From contig BFEA01000169.1 in assembly GCA_003427395.1 (NCBI GenBank), positions 1,277,115-1,307,786 of the forward strand: a stretch of DNA of 30,672 nt, in the 5' to 3' direction. This document shows, piece after piece, positions 10,359 to 19,754 of this stretch (positions are counted from its first letter, which is position 1; every line of letters starts with the position of its first letter). The position numbers and the translations under genes were made by a program. This DNA is from Chara braunii. Its lineage: Eukaryota > Streptophyta > Charophyceae > Charales > Characeae. Below the pieces are notes generated by a model. That model ran no database searches. It saw nothing but the letters and a program-made list of their open reading frames with translations, and was not told where the DNA came from.

Positions 10359-11190
10359 TCAGGCCGCTGGGCCACCCCGCCTTCTCAGTACCCCGCGACC
10401 CTGCAAAATGGCCGCGGGGTGAGCCAAAATACAGATCTGTATTTCAGCAGTTCATGATTGTGCCCCACTGGGCTAGGCTCTTGGGTGCCTGCCGCACCCA
10501 CGACACAGCGTCCCAGGGAAACCGGTGCCGGGCGCGGCTCCGACGTAGCTACAAAACAGCTTGTAATTGCACTTCAGGCGACCCTGCAAATACAACACCC
10601 CCCCAAGCTCTCCTATCGCAGTCTCGCGTCCCAAACGGGACGCGATAACAAGGGGATGAAGAATCAATAAATAAAAAGGGAAAAAATTTTAAAGTACCAC
10701 CGGGGAACAGCGGGGCTGCTGGCGCCTCGTCAGTCCCGCGGATCGGGCCCGCCGCCGCGCCCGTAAACAAAACCGAGGGAGGATAGCCCTGGCGGCCCTC
10801 AACCCCATCGGACCCTTCCGCGACGCTCCGCTGCAGTTGCTGCGCCGACGCCTGCTGGCCTCGATCCCGGAACCTTCATAGCGTCAACCCATAACCTATA
10901 GGGCCAAGCCCAAGCCTGAGACCCACATCCGCGGAGTGCCATATGAGGCGGTGCGGCGCTGCGCTCAGGGCCAGGGAAATGGGCTTGAGCCTCACGCCTG
11001 CCTACAACCGTGCGCGCAGCCGCCCAGCGTCTGCGCCGACTTACCAAGCTGTACCACGGCCGCCACTCGCGCCACCCCACGTGCCAAGACCTACCGCAGT
11101 CACACTGACGCCGTCGACGCCGCCGTCCTCGCACGCGGCTCGCCTCGGTCAAACGTACCAATCAACCGAAAATATCCCTAATTCCCGCTT
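10359..11190. other. GC-rich island, no recognised gene
   Basis: GC-rich with overlapping open frames on both strands, as expected of stop-poor composition (for example minus 10799-11161, Arg/Trp-rich). None shows a domain. A weak B-box-like GATCGAGGCC appears on the minus strand near 10857. It contains the hairpin at 10624-10645. Confidence 0.45.
10624..10645. repeat. Perfect 9-bp inverted repeat
   Basis: TCGCGTCCC and GGGACGCGA flank an AAAC loop. There is no T-run beside it, so a terminator role is not supported. Confidence 0.85.
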
Positions 11191-12581
11191 AATCAAATAT
11201 AAATAAATATTAATAATATTATTAAACAAAACTACCGATGTCCGGCCGGCTTTATAATCAACAGTAGAAAAGAATCATGCGCCTTAAACCTGCGCGCCCA
11301 CACACTCTTTATTCTAGTCAACCACCCCTGTCGTCGTAAACAACAGACACGGTCGCGCCTCTCGCGGAACACTTAAACTCTAAACCAAACTATTTTCTGT
11401 CACTTGCAAAAACCGGGGCGGATACCGTTGTACGGGTTTTCGCACCGACAGCGTTGTCTCCCCATGTTGTATCCGTCTTGTTGGTTGATTGCTCTATAAC
11501 CTCCATTTCCCCGTCCTCATGATTTCTCAAATTCTCTTTGCAGTCTTCTCATCTCTGATTTCCGTTCTCCATTATCGGATTCAATTTGTACACCTTCATT
11601 ATATTTTGCATCACCTACAACGTCGCTTTAGAACTTTTGTATCGCTATTACTAACTTTTTTCCTCCTCTGTATGTTAGCCCCCAACATTGGTCATTCCTA
11701 TCGTTCAAACCCTTACCCTGTTTGTCCCATCACACCAGACATAAACATCCCGACTGCTTACAAAAGCGCTATATGTGACTATTGGTCTTCTTCCTAACTC
11801 CATGGACCCTGCATGCCTTAAGAACCCTGAAACAAGGTCGATGGGTTACACCCTTAACATTATCTTGTTGGAGTAGGATATCTCTGTTGTATTACCTGTA
11901 GTAAGGGAGGAGGGTGCTTACCCATAACTTTGATGGGTCGTTCACTTTCCTTCTTTCCTTCACTTCAAGACTTGTCATTCATGGCCAAAAAACTATCTTA
12001 TACACTATCCCTCTCATGATGGTTTTACATGCTGCCTTCTTTATCATCCAATGCATTGTCTCCATGGCCATAGTCATATAGGACATCATGTTCCGTCCCT
12101 CCTTGCGGACCCTTCCCCTCTTTACTGGTCTAGCAAAGGTATGAGCCATTATCCGACCATTTTTCAGATCAAGTCTTCCTTTACTTTGGTAGGTTGGAAT
12201 CGCGCCTTATCTTGGAAGATAACCGTGACCGGTTTTTCCTTTAACCACCTTGTGACTATCTCTCCTATGCGCTTATCCACCACAAAGACTTCGAGTCTCT
12301 TTCCATTTTTTACAATAGACCTTCCTTGTCTCATCCTTTTTGGAATAATCCCCTCCTTGTAATACTTCACTGTCATATTCTTTATTTTATTGTTTTCTAA
12401 TAATGAAGTATCTGGTCTATCTGGTAAGGGTCAATCATCCCTTATGTTCCTTGCCGCACTATCACTTCGAGACGCCATCACCATTTACTGAAAATTACTC
12501 TAACTTCCTGATGTCGAAGGCTCCTTATGAATGAAAACCACTCACCGTTCTTAACACCTGATGGGTGGATGCCGATCGATA
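11191..12581. other. Spacer with faint minus-strand coding character
   Basis: No gene can be named. The minus strand is purine-rich, and a 70-codon Lys/Arg-rich frame at 12164-12376 looks more protein-like than the plus strand. Further short open stretches on the same strand (about 11480-12110) are broken by stops and shifts. This would fit a badly decayed transposase or host gene, but no motif decides. Confidence 0.3.
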
Positions 12582-12585
12582 TACA
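12582..12585. repeat. Target site duplication, left copy (TACA)
   Basis: TACA directly precedes the 5' LTR and recurs immediately after the 3' LTR at 26611-26614. Confidence 0.7.
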
Positions 12586-13313
12586 TGTGACGAACCACTT
12601 CCCGACCCCGTGCCCTCTTTCGTACCCTTTCTTTTGCTTGTATTATACCAACCCCAGAAAAAACCGGTTTTGATTTCTTGCTTTCGGGTGCCGCATTTTC
12701 ATTTTTTTGTGAGAGCTTTTTCGATTTTCGGGTTCTGTATTTCCCTTTTTTTGCAAGTCGGGAAATACATGGGAATTTACGTGCGCCTTAGCGAGCGCAC
12801 GGGGAATTGGGCTCGGCAGTTGGGAATTCCGGGATAAGCGGAACTTCGATGTGTCATTTTTGGGTGTGTGAATGTTCTTGGGCGCGTCGGGGAAAACTCT
12901 CGAAATTTTGCGTGAATACGAATAGGCGTAGGATTTTCTTTTCCCTCGTCGCTTTTTCGCGCGCAGATATGGTGATTTCAATTTTGAATTAGGACAGAAG
13001 CAAGATGTAACTGTTTTGGTGCCTTTTCCTTCTTTTTTGTTGATGGCGCCGTGCATGCAAAAGCTTCCTCCTCTCTGTCCCCCCCATCGCTCCCTCCCGC
13101 GCCTCCCTTCCCTTTTCCCTCCTTTTTCTCTCTCCCCGTAACTGTTTTTCCTTCTCCCTCTCTCTCTCTCCCGCCTTGCTTTCGCGCGCCCATTTCCCTT
13201 TCTTGATCATCCGAATCTTGGACCCATCTTGCGCCACCTCTCGCGCTTTTTCTCTTCTCACCCTCTAAGTTTGGCGTACGACGCCCGATCGATCCCCCGA
13301 TAACTCCCGCTCG

Positions 13314-13368
13314 CCAATCAGGTGCGTGGATCGATAGGACCTTCCTATCGCGCGACAAATCTGATTGG
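13314..13368. promoter_or_regulatory. Nested palindrome with paired CCAAT boxes in U3
   Basis: CCAATCAG (13314-13321) and its exact reverse complement CTGATTGG (13361-13368) enclose an 8-bp hairpin, CGATAGGA-CCT-TCCTATCG (13332-13350). It lies about 130-190 bp upstream of the TATA box and is kept in the 3' LTR (near 24609-24664) with slight changes. It is likely a promoter element; its binding factor is unknown. Confidence 0.6.
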
Positions 13369-13500
13369 TTGAACCTTGAGTTCCGAGGGATCAGCATGAC
13401 GTTCATAGAGCACTTTTCTCAAAGTCTTCTCCTCCTGCTTCTCCTCTTACACCTCAGCTTTCCCATCGCCTTCTCCCCCTTCTATCTCCCCTGTCACAAT

Positions 13501-13507
13501 TATAAAA
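13501..13507 (+). promoter_or_regulatory. TATA box of the 5' LTR promoter
   Basis: TATAAAA, followed by CCCGC, is conserved in the 3' LTR at 24798-24804. Transcription would start near 13530, leaving a leader of roughly 1.9 kb before gag. Confidence 0.65.
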
Positions 13508-14540
13508 CCCGCTAGCGCATCCGCAAACCTCCCCTTACGTTCTCGACTCTCGAGGCAGCTTCCAGGAAGTAGTGGCTAGGCAGAGTGTTTTGAAGCAAGT
13601 CGGAAAGTCCTGTCGGGTTGACGATAGGCTGGTCGGTTGCGCGTTGGATCGCCACGACGGACTGTGGGATCTGGGTGAACCGTGTCGCGTTACGACAGCG
13701 GGCTGACGATCGCAGTGGTGGGAGTTAGCACGGGACGGCCGGGATCGTCGGTGCGGGTATGAGGATCGATGATCGGAGTTGAGTTGATTGGTCCGGGGCC
13801 ATATTGGAATTAACGACGAATGCGCCTTTGTTGCGGATTGTTATCTTTAGCGTGAGTGTACGGCGGCAACGCCGAGCTTTTCTCTCTCCAGACCTTGTCA
13901 TCTTCTATTGTGATTTTCTTTCCCTCGACTCTCACTCTCTCTCCCCCTCTTTCTATTTCTTTCTCTTCCTCTTTTTGAATGATGATGCGTCCGAATGATT
14001 GTCCCTCTCCCGGATGGGGAAGAGTTTGCATCCTGTTCCTGTATGAAAGAACTTCTTCTGGAACTCTTCCATTAGTTTTATGGGTAATCCTCCTATGCAA
14101 GGACCCTGTCTTCTTGTCTTGTGAACGGTGGATGCGTGTGTACTGTGCAATGCGATCTATCATTTCCTGTGCATATCTCATTTTCGCACCTTCCACAGTG
14201 GATGCATGCATGGAGACGTGTGATTCTTATTTTTTTATTAGACAATTGTCGTCGGGATTTTGTCCGAGAATGCAAGAGTGTTTAGATCTGTAGCTTTGTT
14301 TGCACTGCACATGCCATCTGCCTTATGCTGCATGACATCAGCAGTCGAGCCACGAGGCGGCCCTGAGAAGCAAGGCGCCCAGAGACCAACGTTGTGTTGA
14401 ACTGATCGGACCCGTAGCCATATGCGTGATCAAGCTGATCTGTGTTTGATCTCTCTCTTGTGTCAAAAAGATTGATTGGGGGACGCGCGAATCGCTTTTT
14501 GTTCTTAATGATGTCTCAGGATATTTTGTGATTAATTGAC

Positions 14541-15080
14541 ATGTGGACTGACAAGTACCCTTCGATTGGGCGCCAGCCTCCCGTATCTCCCATCTCAACG
14601 CGACCTTTTTCTTACAGTGAGGAAATGACACGTGTATGTGAGTGGGACGTACGAGAAGCCGTTGCACAAATCGGCGGGCAGTATTACTTCCCTCCGGCCA
14701 ACCGCTGTTCTGGGTTTGTAGAAGCTGGGTTTGTTATTATGGATACTTACTTCCCACCTTACTCGGTATTGTTGTCATTTAACGAGTTGATCGTCATTCC
14801 GTGGACGGCAGTAGAACCTCACTGGCCGCGCACTCTGTGCACCGAATGTCAGCGTTTTGAGCACTACGAGTCCAGGGGTTTCCACTACCGTGTGCGGAGT
14901 GAAGACGAGCATAAAGAAAGAGCCACGCAACTGAGACCCTCCACGTCAGACTCGGAGGTAACCAGCGAACGACGACGAGACTTGGTACGAAAACGGGACA
15001 CGCGAAGCGTGCCCAAGCCTTTCTATTCTAAACAACGGGCTGTAGCCCGGTGGGAGGTACGACAATACTTTTTGGATTAA
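14541..15080 (+). CDS. ORF inside the LTR, unknown product (179 aa)
   Basis: This frame lies wholly inside the 5' LTR, downstream of the TATA box, so it would sit in the long leader ahead of gag. I do not recognise the protein. It has a mid-region rich in aromatic and Pro residues, a CTEC pair followed by two His (around residues 113-126), and a basic, Ser/Arg-rich C-terminal third. A good acceptor-like pyrimidine run ending CTTACAG at 14617 precedes an in-frame ATG at 14625, so the product could start there (151 aa). The 3' LTR copy keeps the whole length without any indel but has two stops. Amino-acid-changing differences outnumber silent ones, as expected after loss of constraint. Confidence 0.5.
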   Translation: MWTDKYPSIGRQPPVSPISTRPFSYSEEMTRVCEWDVREAVAQIGGQYYFPPANRCSGFVEAGFVIMDTYFPPYSVLLSFNELIVIPWTAVEPHWPRTLCTECQRFEHYESRGFHYRVRSEDEHKERATQLRPSTSDSEVTSERRRDLVRKRDTRSVPKPFYSKQRAVARWEVRQYFLD

Positions 15081-15300
15081 ATTTGGATCTTTCCCTCTCT
15101 TCCCGCCTTGACCGCGCGCGCATTCTGCGACACGCGAAAACGATCGACTTGCTTCATCGGACCAACACGGGGGATTTCAGTTTCGTCTGTGTCCCCACAC
15201 TCAATTTCCAAAAATCCTTGGCACACCCCATCTTGCTGTGTTTCTAGGCCTCTTTTCCGCACCACTAACACTCCGAACGGAAGACAGAACAGGGCGTGAG

Positions 15301-15438
15301 TTTGGTATCGAAGCCCACACGTGTCGGTTCTGATGATAGTAAGACGAACTGGGGAGAGGTAGGAGAGACCCTCAACTAACTCGTCGGGATTGCCCAGTAA
15401 CCAGATCTCAGTCTAGTGCGGTTGCACCTGCAATACCA
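15301..15438 (+). other. Primer-binding site and gag leader
   Basis: TGGTATCGAAGCC at 15303-15315 resembles the plant initiator-tRNA-Met primer-binding site (TGGTATCAGAGCC) apart from a local AG/GA swap. It directly follows the 5' LTR. About 120 bp of purine-rich leader follow before the gag ATG. Confidence 0.6.
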
Positions 15439-16914
15439 ATGGTGGACGGTACTAAGGTGATCGTTAGTATCCCTGCCCCCTTTCCCTTCTTCCCTAACCA
15501 TACTCATCCCGAGGGTTGGCTGAAAGATGTCGAAACTCAGAACTACAGCGCAGCCGACCTCCCATGCGTTCTGACATTGCTACTTCGCAACACATCCCAT
15601 GACTGGTTTAGGAAACATGCGTGGGTAGATTGGGCTCCCTTCAAGCAAGCCTTTTTGGCTCGATTCGATACAGTTAGTGAAGATGCCGTCTGGTATGTAC
15701 TCAAAAATGGACCTCAAGGACCAGGGGAATTGTTGCCCGATTTTGTCGATCGGTTTCAAACCACGTTGGACAAATCCGGGCGGGATGAGAAATCCGCTCG
15801 AGATTTGTTCATCGACCACCTACGGAGTTCGACACTGAAAGGGAAATTACAGAAAAAGGTTCCGCCGAAAACGCACCAGTTATCGGCTATCATCACTAAA
15901 GCATTGGAGCTGGATCTGGTTGATACAAAAAAATATATCAGCCAGGGAGATGAAGACATTACAGATACCATACGGGATGTAACGGCCAAAAGGCGATCAT
16001 GGTTGCAGGCGGTCGAACGGTTTTATCCCCGCCCCGACCATGACCTTCCAGGAGGGATCGTTTCCGACATCCCAACCGCTTCTCCTCCCGCTCCCCCGGT
16101 GAATCAATCGATCGCAGCCGTTAAAAGTCGAATCTCATCCGAACCCCCCTCGTCGGCCGTAACCAATCTACACCTTGCCCAGATGATCCATACGGCCACT
16201 ACCAAGCAGTCCGAATTGATGAGCAACCTGATTCAAATGCAGGCCGCTCATATGGAACAAATGGAACAAATAATGAGCCGACTCATCAAGCCTAACCCGG
16301 CGCCTGCTCGGCCCGCCCCTGCATCGTTTCCACTCTTACCCGCCCCACCTGCTCCAGGGTTTGTGCCCCAGTTCCCTCATCCAGCAGGGAAGATCGAATG
16401 CTTTAACTGCAAACAGCCGGAGCACTTTGCCTGGGACTGTCCGCAGCCGAAACGTAATCAGCCTCTCCCTGCTGCGGCCCCCGTCGCCCTTAATCAAGGA
16501 CGAGTGGCCGCTCTGATGGATACGGATCCAGGAAGAGAACTCGTGGCATACGCCCCCGAGCAGCCTTCCCCTCCGACGACACTAGCGTCGACATCAAGAG
16601 CTACCTCCTCTGACGCTGCCGACATAGTCGATCCACTCGAATACCTTCATCTTGCAGGCATGATCGGAGCAATCCGATCGGTCCCGGATGATCTCGAGTG
16701 GGTCGATCGCGAATCCAATCCTGGACCACAGTTCCGAACAGGAGACATTGATATACTAAAAACGCTCAAGCAACTAGATATTCGCGTGCCCATCCCAGTG
16801 GGACATCTGCTCACCATATCTGAAGTGGCGAACGATAAGCTTCTACAACACTGCCAGAAAAATCAAAAGCGTTTCACGTATCAACGCATACAACGGATGT
16901 TGAAGAAGAAATAA
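15439..16914 (+). CDS. gag: Gag polyprotein with CCHC zinc knuckle
   Basis: Structural capsid/nucleocapsid protein of the retrotransposon; it packages element RNA in cytoplasmic particles. Residues ~20-175 look like a Retrotrans_gag capsid domain, including the W-x-x-F-K-x-x-F-L-x-x-F pattern. A Pro/Ala-rich region follows. A CCHC knuckle (C-x2-C-x4-H-x4-C) sits at about residues 320-333. The ATG at 15439 is the first after the leader and has G at +4. The frame ends at TAA 16912-16914. The same frame stays open beyond it into the protease, so Gag and protease were probably one polyprotein, or are joined by stop readthrough. Confidence 0.9.
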   Translation: MVDGTKVIVSIPAPFPFFPNHTHPEGWLKDVETQNYSAADLPCVLTLLLRNTSHDWFRKHAWVDWAPFKQAFLARFDTVSEDAVWYVLKNGPQGPGELLPDFVDRFQTTLDKSGRDEKSARDLFIDHLRSSTLKGKLQKKVPPKTHQLSAIITKALELDLVDTKKYISQGDEDITDTIRDVTAKRRSWLQAVERFYPRPDHDLPGGIVSDIPTASPPAPPVNQSIAAVKSRISSEPPSSAVTNLHLAQMIHTATTKQSELMSNLIQMQAAHMEQMEQIMSRLIKPNPAPARPAPASFPLLPAPPAPGFVPQFPHPAGKIECFNCKQPEHFAWDCPQPKRNQPLPAAAPVALNQGRVAALMDTDPGRELVAYAPEQPSPPTTLASTSRATSSDAADIVDPLEYLHLAGMIGAIRSVPDDLEWVDRESNPGPQFRTGDIDILKTLKQLDIRVPIPVGHLLTISEVANDKLLQHCQKNQKRFTYQRIQRMLKKK

Positions 16915-17619
16915 GAAAGCGAGGAAGTTGTACCCCCTGAGCCTGACACGAAAGAGACGGAACCCGAAGCCGCACGCATAGCAGCGATCTCTTTAGCAGA
17001 AAAAAATCACTTCGTACGAGTTCGGTCGGTGTTGTGGAAAAGTGCGGAATGTGACTGTCAAGTTTGGGGCAAACCGTTTAATGCCCTTATTGACACAGGG
17101 TCTTCTGTCGTGGCCATATCATTGGATACTGTCAAAAAGACGGGACGACTGGGATCTATTCTTCCTCAATCTAGCAAAGACAATTATGTCTCTGCCGACG
17201 AGGAAGCAATGAACATCGTAGGCATTATCGAGAACTTGAATGTGGCCGTAAAAGTTGGACGAGTACACGTCCTTGTTAACGCGCTCGTGATAGATGTACG
17301 TTCCTATTCTGTGTTGTTGGGATTACCTTGGGCGATGGCGGTAGGTGCACGTCTGCATTTCGATTCGAAGCAACTGGTGCTCACACAAACTGGGGAAAAA
17401 CCTCAAACTGTTCCTTTGCGAGTTTCTACCCGAACGATGAAACGGGTCCCTAACCCGGCCCAAATAGGGATGATCCGATACATTGATCCCGAGGAATGCT
17501 CTCCCTCGCGCCCCGGGTATGAAAACAGGGAACAAGAACATGAAGAAGAGATGCCTAGCGAAGAAGAATGGAAGCATCTGGTTGAACTTTTCGAACAAGA
17601 AACCCCCGAAGAATTTTAG
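16915..17619 (+). CDS. pol: Retroviral-type aspartic protease segment of Pol
   Basis: Cleaves the element's polyprotein. The active-site triad is seen as L-I-D-T-G-S-S with DTG codons at 17092-17100. A hydrophobic V-L-L-G-L-P-W follows about 65 residues later, equivalent to the ILG-type motif of pepsin-like retropepsins. The C-terminal part is acidic. No ATG precedes the DTG in this frame after the gag stop, so expression must come from Gag through the TAA at 16912. It ends at TAG 17617-17619, again with the same frame open beyond. The stretch 16915-17028 is an acidic, Glu-rich linker. Confidence 0.82.
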   Translation, partial: ESEEVVPPEPDTKETEPEAARIAAISLAEKNHFVRVRSVLWKSAECDCQVWGKPFNALIDTGSSVVAISLDTVKKTGRLGSILPQSSKDNYVSADEEAMNIVGIIENLNVAVKVGRVHVLVNALVIDVRSYSVLLGLPWAMAVGARLHFDSKQLVLTQTGEKPQTVPLRVSTRTMKRVPNPAQIGMIRYIDPEECSPSRPGYENREQEHEEEMPSEEEWKHLVELFEQETPEEF

Positions 17620-18204
17620 GTGTGCCCCGACACCGCCCGAAGCTTCCACGTGGATTCCGAAGACAGTGCATTCACGCCTCTAATAACCAAGGTCAGTCCT
17701 TCGGTTCTCCTCGGAGAACCCATATTACAAGTTTCCGATCTGGCTGATGATTTGGAACCCCCTCGCACCTTGTACGAGGGAGTTCTCTCCTTACGAACGC
17801 GTTATCAGCAAACAGAAAAGTATGTAGACGTTTCTGTTTTTCCACCCCGATCGTTACTAACGACAGGCGCCACCATCGCCTTGATTAAACAAGAAGCGGA
17901 AGCACCGGTAAATGATGTACCTAATCTGATGCAAGAAATGACGGATCTAACAGGGTTAACTGTGGAACCGACCTCGGTTGGTTCAGAAACTGACGCTGAA
18001 ACTAAGGAAACAGAGATGATCAGCCCTGATGAGTCCCAAATGATGCAACTGTCTTCTTTGTTCGCACCAGTAGTTCCATTTTTTCTAGTGTCCATAATCG
18101 ACGGGAATGGCCGGTTGATTGAATCGATATGCCCCTCAAGATTTTCGCGAAATCAACAATCACCTTGCCAGGTCACGTTCCAGCGGAACTTCGGAAATCG
18201 TTAA
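17620..18204 (+). pseudogene. pol: Pol linker between protease and RT, in protease frame
   Basis: Open frame in the same phase as gag and protease, without its own ATG start, holding ~195 codons with no domain I recognise. It is Thr/Glu/Asp-rich, with a hydrophobic stretch near residues 147-156. It most likely forms the spacer that Ty3/gypsy Pol has between protease and RT. The RT begins in another phase: the RT frame has a TGA at 18120-18122 and opens after it. A frame change of -1 (or +2) must therefore lie within 18123-18204. I see no shift-prone heptamer in the right phase, so an indel is more likely than programmed frameshifting. Confidence 0.6.
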
Positions 18205-18764
18205 TTCGAGTGTTAAATGGCTACGAAGAAGTATTGAGCATTCACGATAACGACATCGGGTTAACTAATGTGATCGAGCATGCCATTCTCACGGGAGATC
18301 ATCCACCCATTAGCTGCGCTCCCTACCGATACTCGCCAGCTCAAAGAGTTGCCGCTTTTCAGCGGATTAAGGAGTTCGAAGCTAATGGATGGATTGAACC
18401 CGCTATAGGTCCATGGTCTTTCCCTGTAGTGATCGTACCTAAAAAGGCTGGAGGGATTCGCATTTGCATTGATTATCGAAAGTTGAATGATATCATGATC
18501 AAATATGTGTATCCCCTCCCCCGGATAGATGAGTTGCTGAATGCGATTGGGAGTGCTCGATTTTTCAGCAAGTTCGATGTTCGTCATGGGTTCTTTCACC
18601 TTCTTGTCCAAGAGGAAGATCGACCGAAAACAGCGTTTGTGCTTTTCGAAGGCACGTGGCAATGGATTCTATGTCCGATGGGTATCTGCAATGCCCCTGC
18701 AACTTTTCAGCGGGCCATGAACAAGGCTTTTCATAATTTCGTACGGAAGACTCGTTTGGCATAG
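18123..18764 (+). pseudogene. pol: Reverse transcriptase, N-terminal part (fingers/palm)
   Basis: RNA-directed DNA polymerase of the Ty3/gypsy type. Visible in order: the P-Y-R-Y-S-P segment, W-I-E-P followed by a V-V-I-V-P-K-K block, R-I-C-I-D-Y-R-K-L-N, P-L-P-R-I-D-E-L, motif A F-S-K-F-D-V-R-H-G-F-F-H-L (Asp at 18576-18578), then K-T-A-F and C-P-M-G-I-C-N-A-P-A-T-F-Q. The frame stops at TAG 18762-18764, between motif B and the YMDD motif, which cuts the catalytic palm in two. The first ATG of this frame is at 18129. Confidence 0.88.
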
Positions 18765-19694
18765 AGCATCATCAACTACTGCGTGATTGTGTACATGGAT
18801 GACATCCTAGTGTATTCGAGTCCCTACGAGGGACACGTGCAGCACATCGAATGGGCACTGCATGTGTTACGGGATGCAGGTTTCAAGGTGGCGCTTGAGA
18901 AGTGTCAGTTTTTCCTCACCACCATTTCTTTCCTGGACCACGTGGTGACAGACAAGGGACTTCAACCGAAGCCGCAGAAGGTGGCAGCTGTCAGGGACGC
19001 GCCAGTGCCTACCACTATCACGCAAGTTCGCGCCTTTCTGGGCCTAGCCTCGTATTACCAAAGATTTATCAAGGGCTTCGCGGTGATTAAGGAACTCCTC
19101 ACAAATCTCTTGCGCAAGGATCAGCTGTTGATCTGGACGCCGGAGTGCGATCAAGCGTTTTCCAAACTCAAAGCTGCTCTCATTTCGTCTCCGGTCCTTA
19201 TAAGACTGGATCCCAAAAAACCTTTTGTTCTCATCATCGACTGGCAGCCAGAGGCGATTTCAGCGATCCTTGCCCAGGTGGGACCGAGCGGACTCGAGAA
19301 TGTAGTGGAATATGCGTCCAAATCAGTGCCCGCCTGCAAGCGCAATTACGCCGCTCCAACGGGTGAATGCTATGCGGCTCTCTGGGGAATCAGTCACTTT
19401 CGTGCTTACCTGTACGGACGAAAATTCACCCTGGTGACTGATCATGAGCCCCTGTTGGCTCTGAAGAAGTCGAAGGATTACTCGGGCATGATCGGGCGAT
19501 GGGCAACGGTGCTGCAGAGCATGGACTTTGACATTCGTCATCGAAAGCACGAGAGACACGGGAATGCGGACAGACTGACACGACTGCACCAGCCTGAGAA
19601 GGTTTCAAAGGGTGGAGAGATAATTCCGTGGAACGAACCCGAACGGGAGATCGGACCTCGGTATGGCCAAGTGGATATCTTATCGAAGCAGTAA
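18765..19694 (+). pseudogene. pol: Reverse transcriptase C-terminal part and RNase H
   Basis: Continues in the same frame after the TAG at 18762. The catalytic V-Y-M-D-D-I-L-V-Y-S box lies at 18789-18818 (YMDD 18792-18803). It is followed by the thumb/connection region with V-R-A-F-L-G-L-A-S-Y-Y-Q-R-F-I. The RNase H domain keeps Asp (19239-19241, I-I-D-W), Glu (19365-19367, T-G-E-C-Y-A) and Asp (19440-19442, T-D-H-E-P-L), and ends with an H-G-N-A-D-R-L-T-R block. RNase H degrades the RNA strand during cDNA synthesis. The first acidic motif is I-D-W-Q rather than the usual T-D-A-S. The frame ends at TAA 19692-19694 but is open afterwards into the PHD module. Confidence 0.9.
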
Positions 19695-19754
19695 GTTACA
19701 CGAGAACTAATTGTTCTGTTCTACTCTCCCTGCATCCCCTCCTCCTCTGCCATC

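Larger units (their letters stand above)
12586..15300 (+). mobile_element. 5' LTR
   Basis: About 2.7 kb, colinear with 23884-26610. It contains the promoter (TATAAAA at 13501-13507), long CT-rich stretches near 13080-13190 and an ORF at 14541-15080. Compared with the 3' LTR it stops at GTGAG (15300) and lacks the last ~13 bases, including the terminal CGTCACA. That points to a small deletion at the LTR/PBS junction. Confidence 0.93.

Noticed and set aside
12643-13406. Minus-strand Lys/Glu/Arg-rich proteins in the LTRs (also 24274-24694)
   Set aside because: They are reverse readings of the CT-rich U3 region; charged low-complexity composition follows from the GA-rich strand.
13979-14293. 104-codon plus-strand frame in the 5' LTR
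   Set aside because: The 3' LTR equivalent is interrupted early, no motif is present, and the frame lies in sequence without coding character.
18123-18204. Programmed -1 frameshift between the Pol linker and RT
   Set aside because: No X-XXY-YYZ heptamer in the correct phase was found in the overlap, so an indel is more likely.
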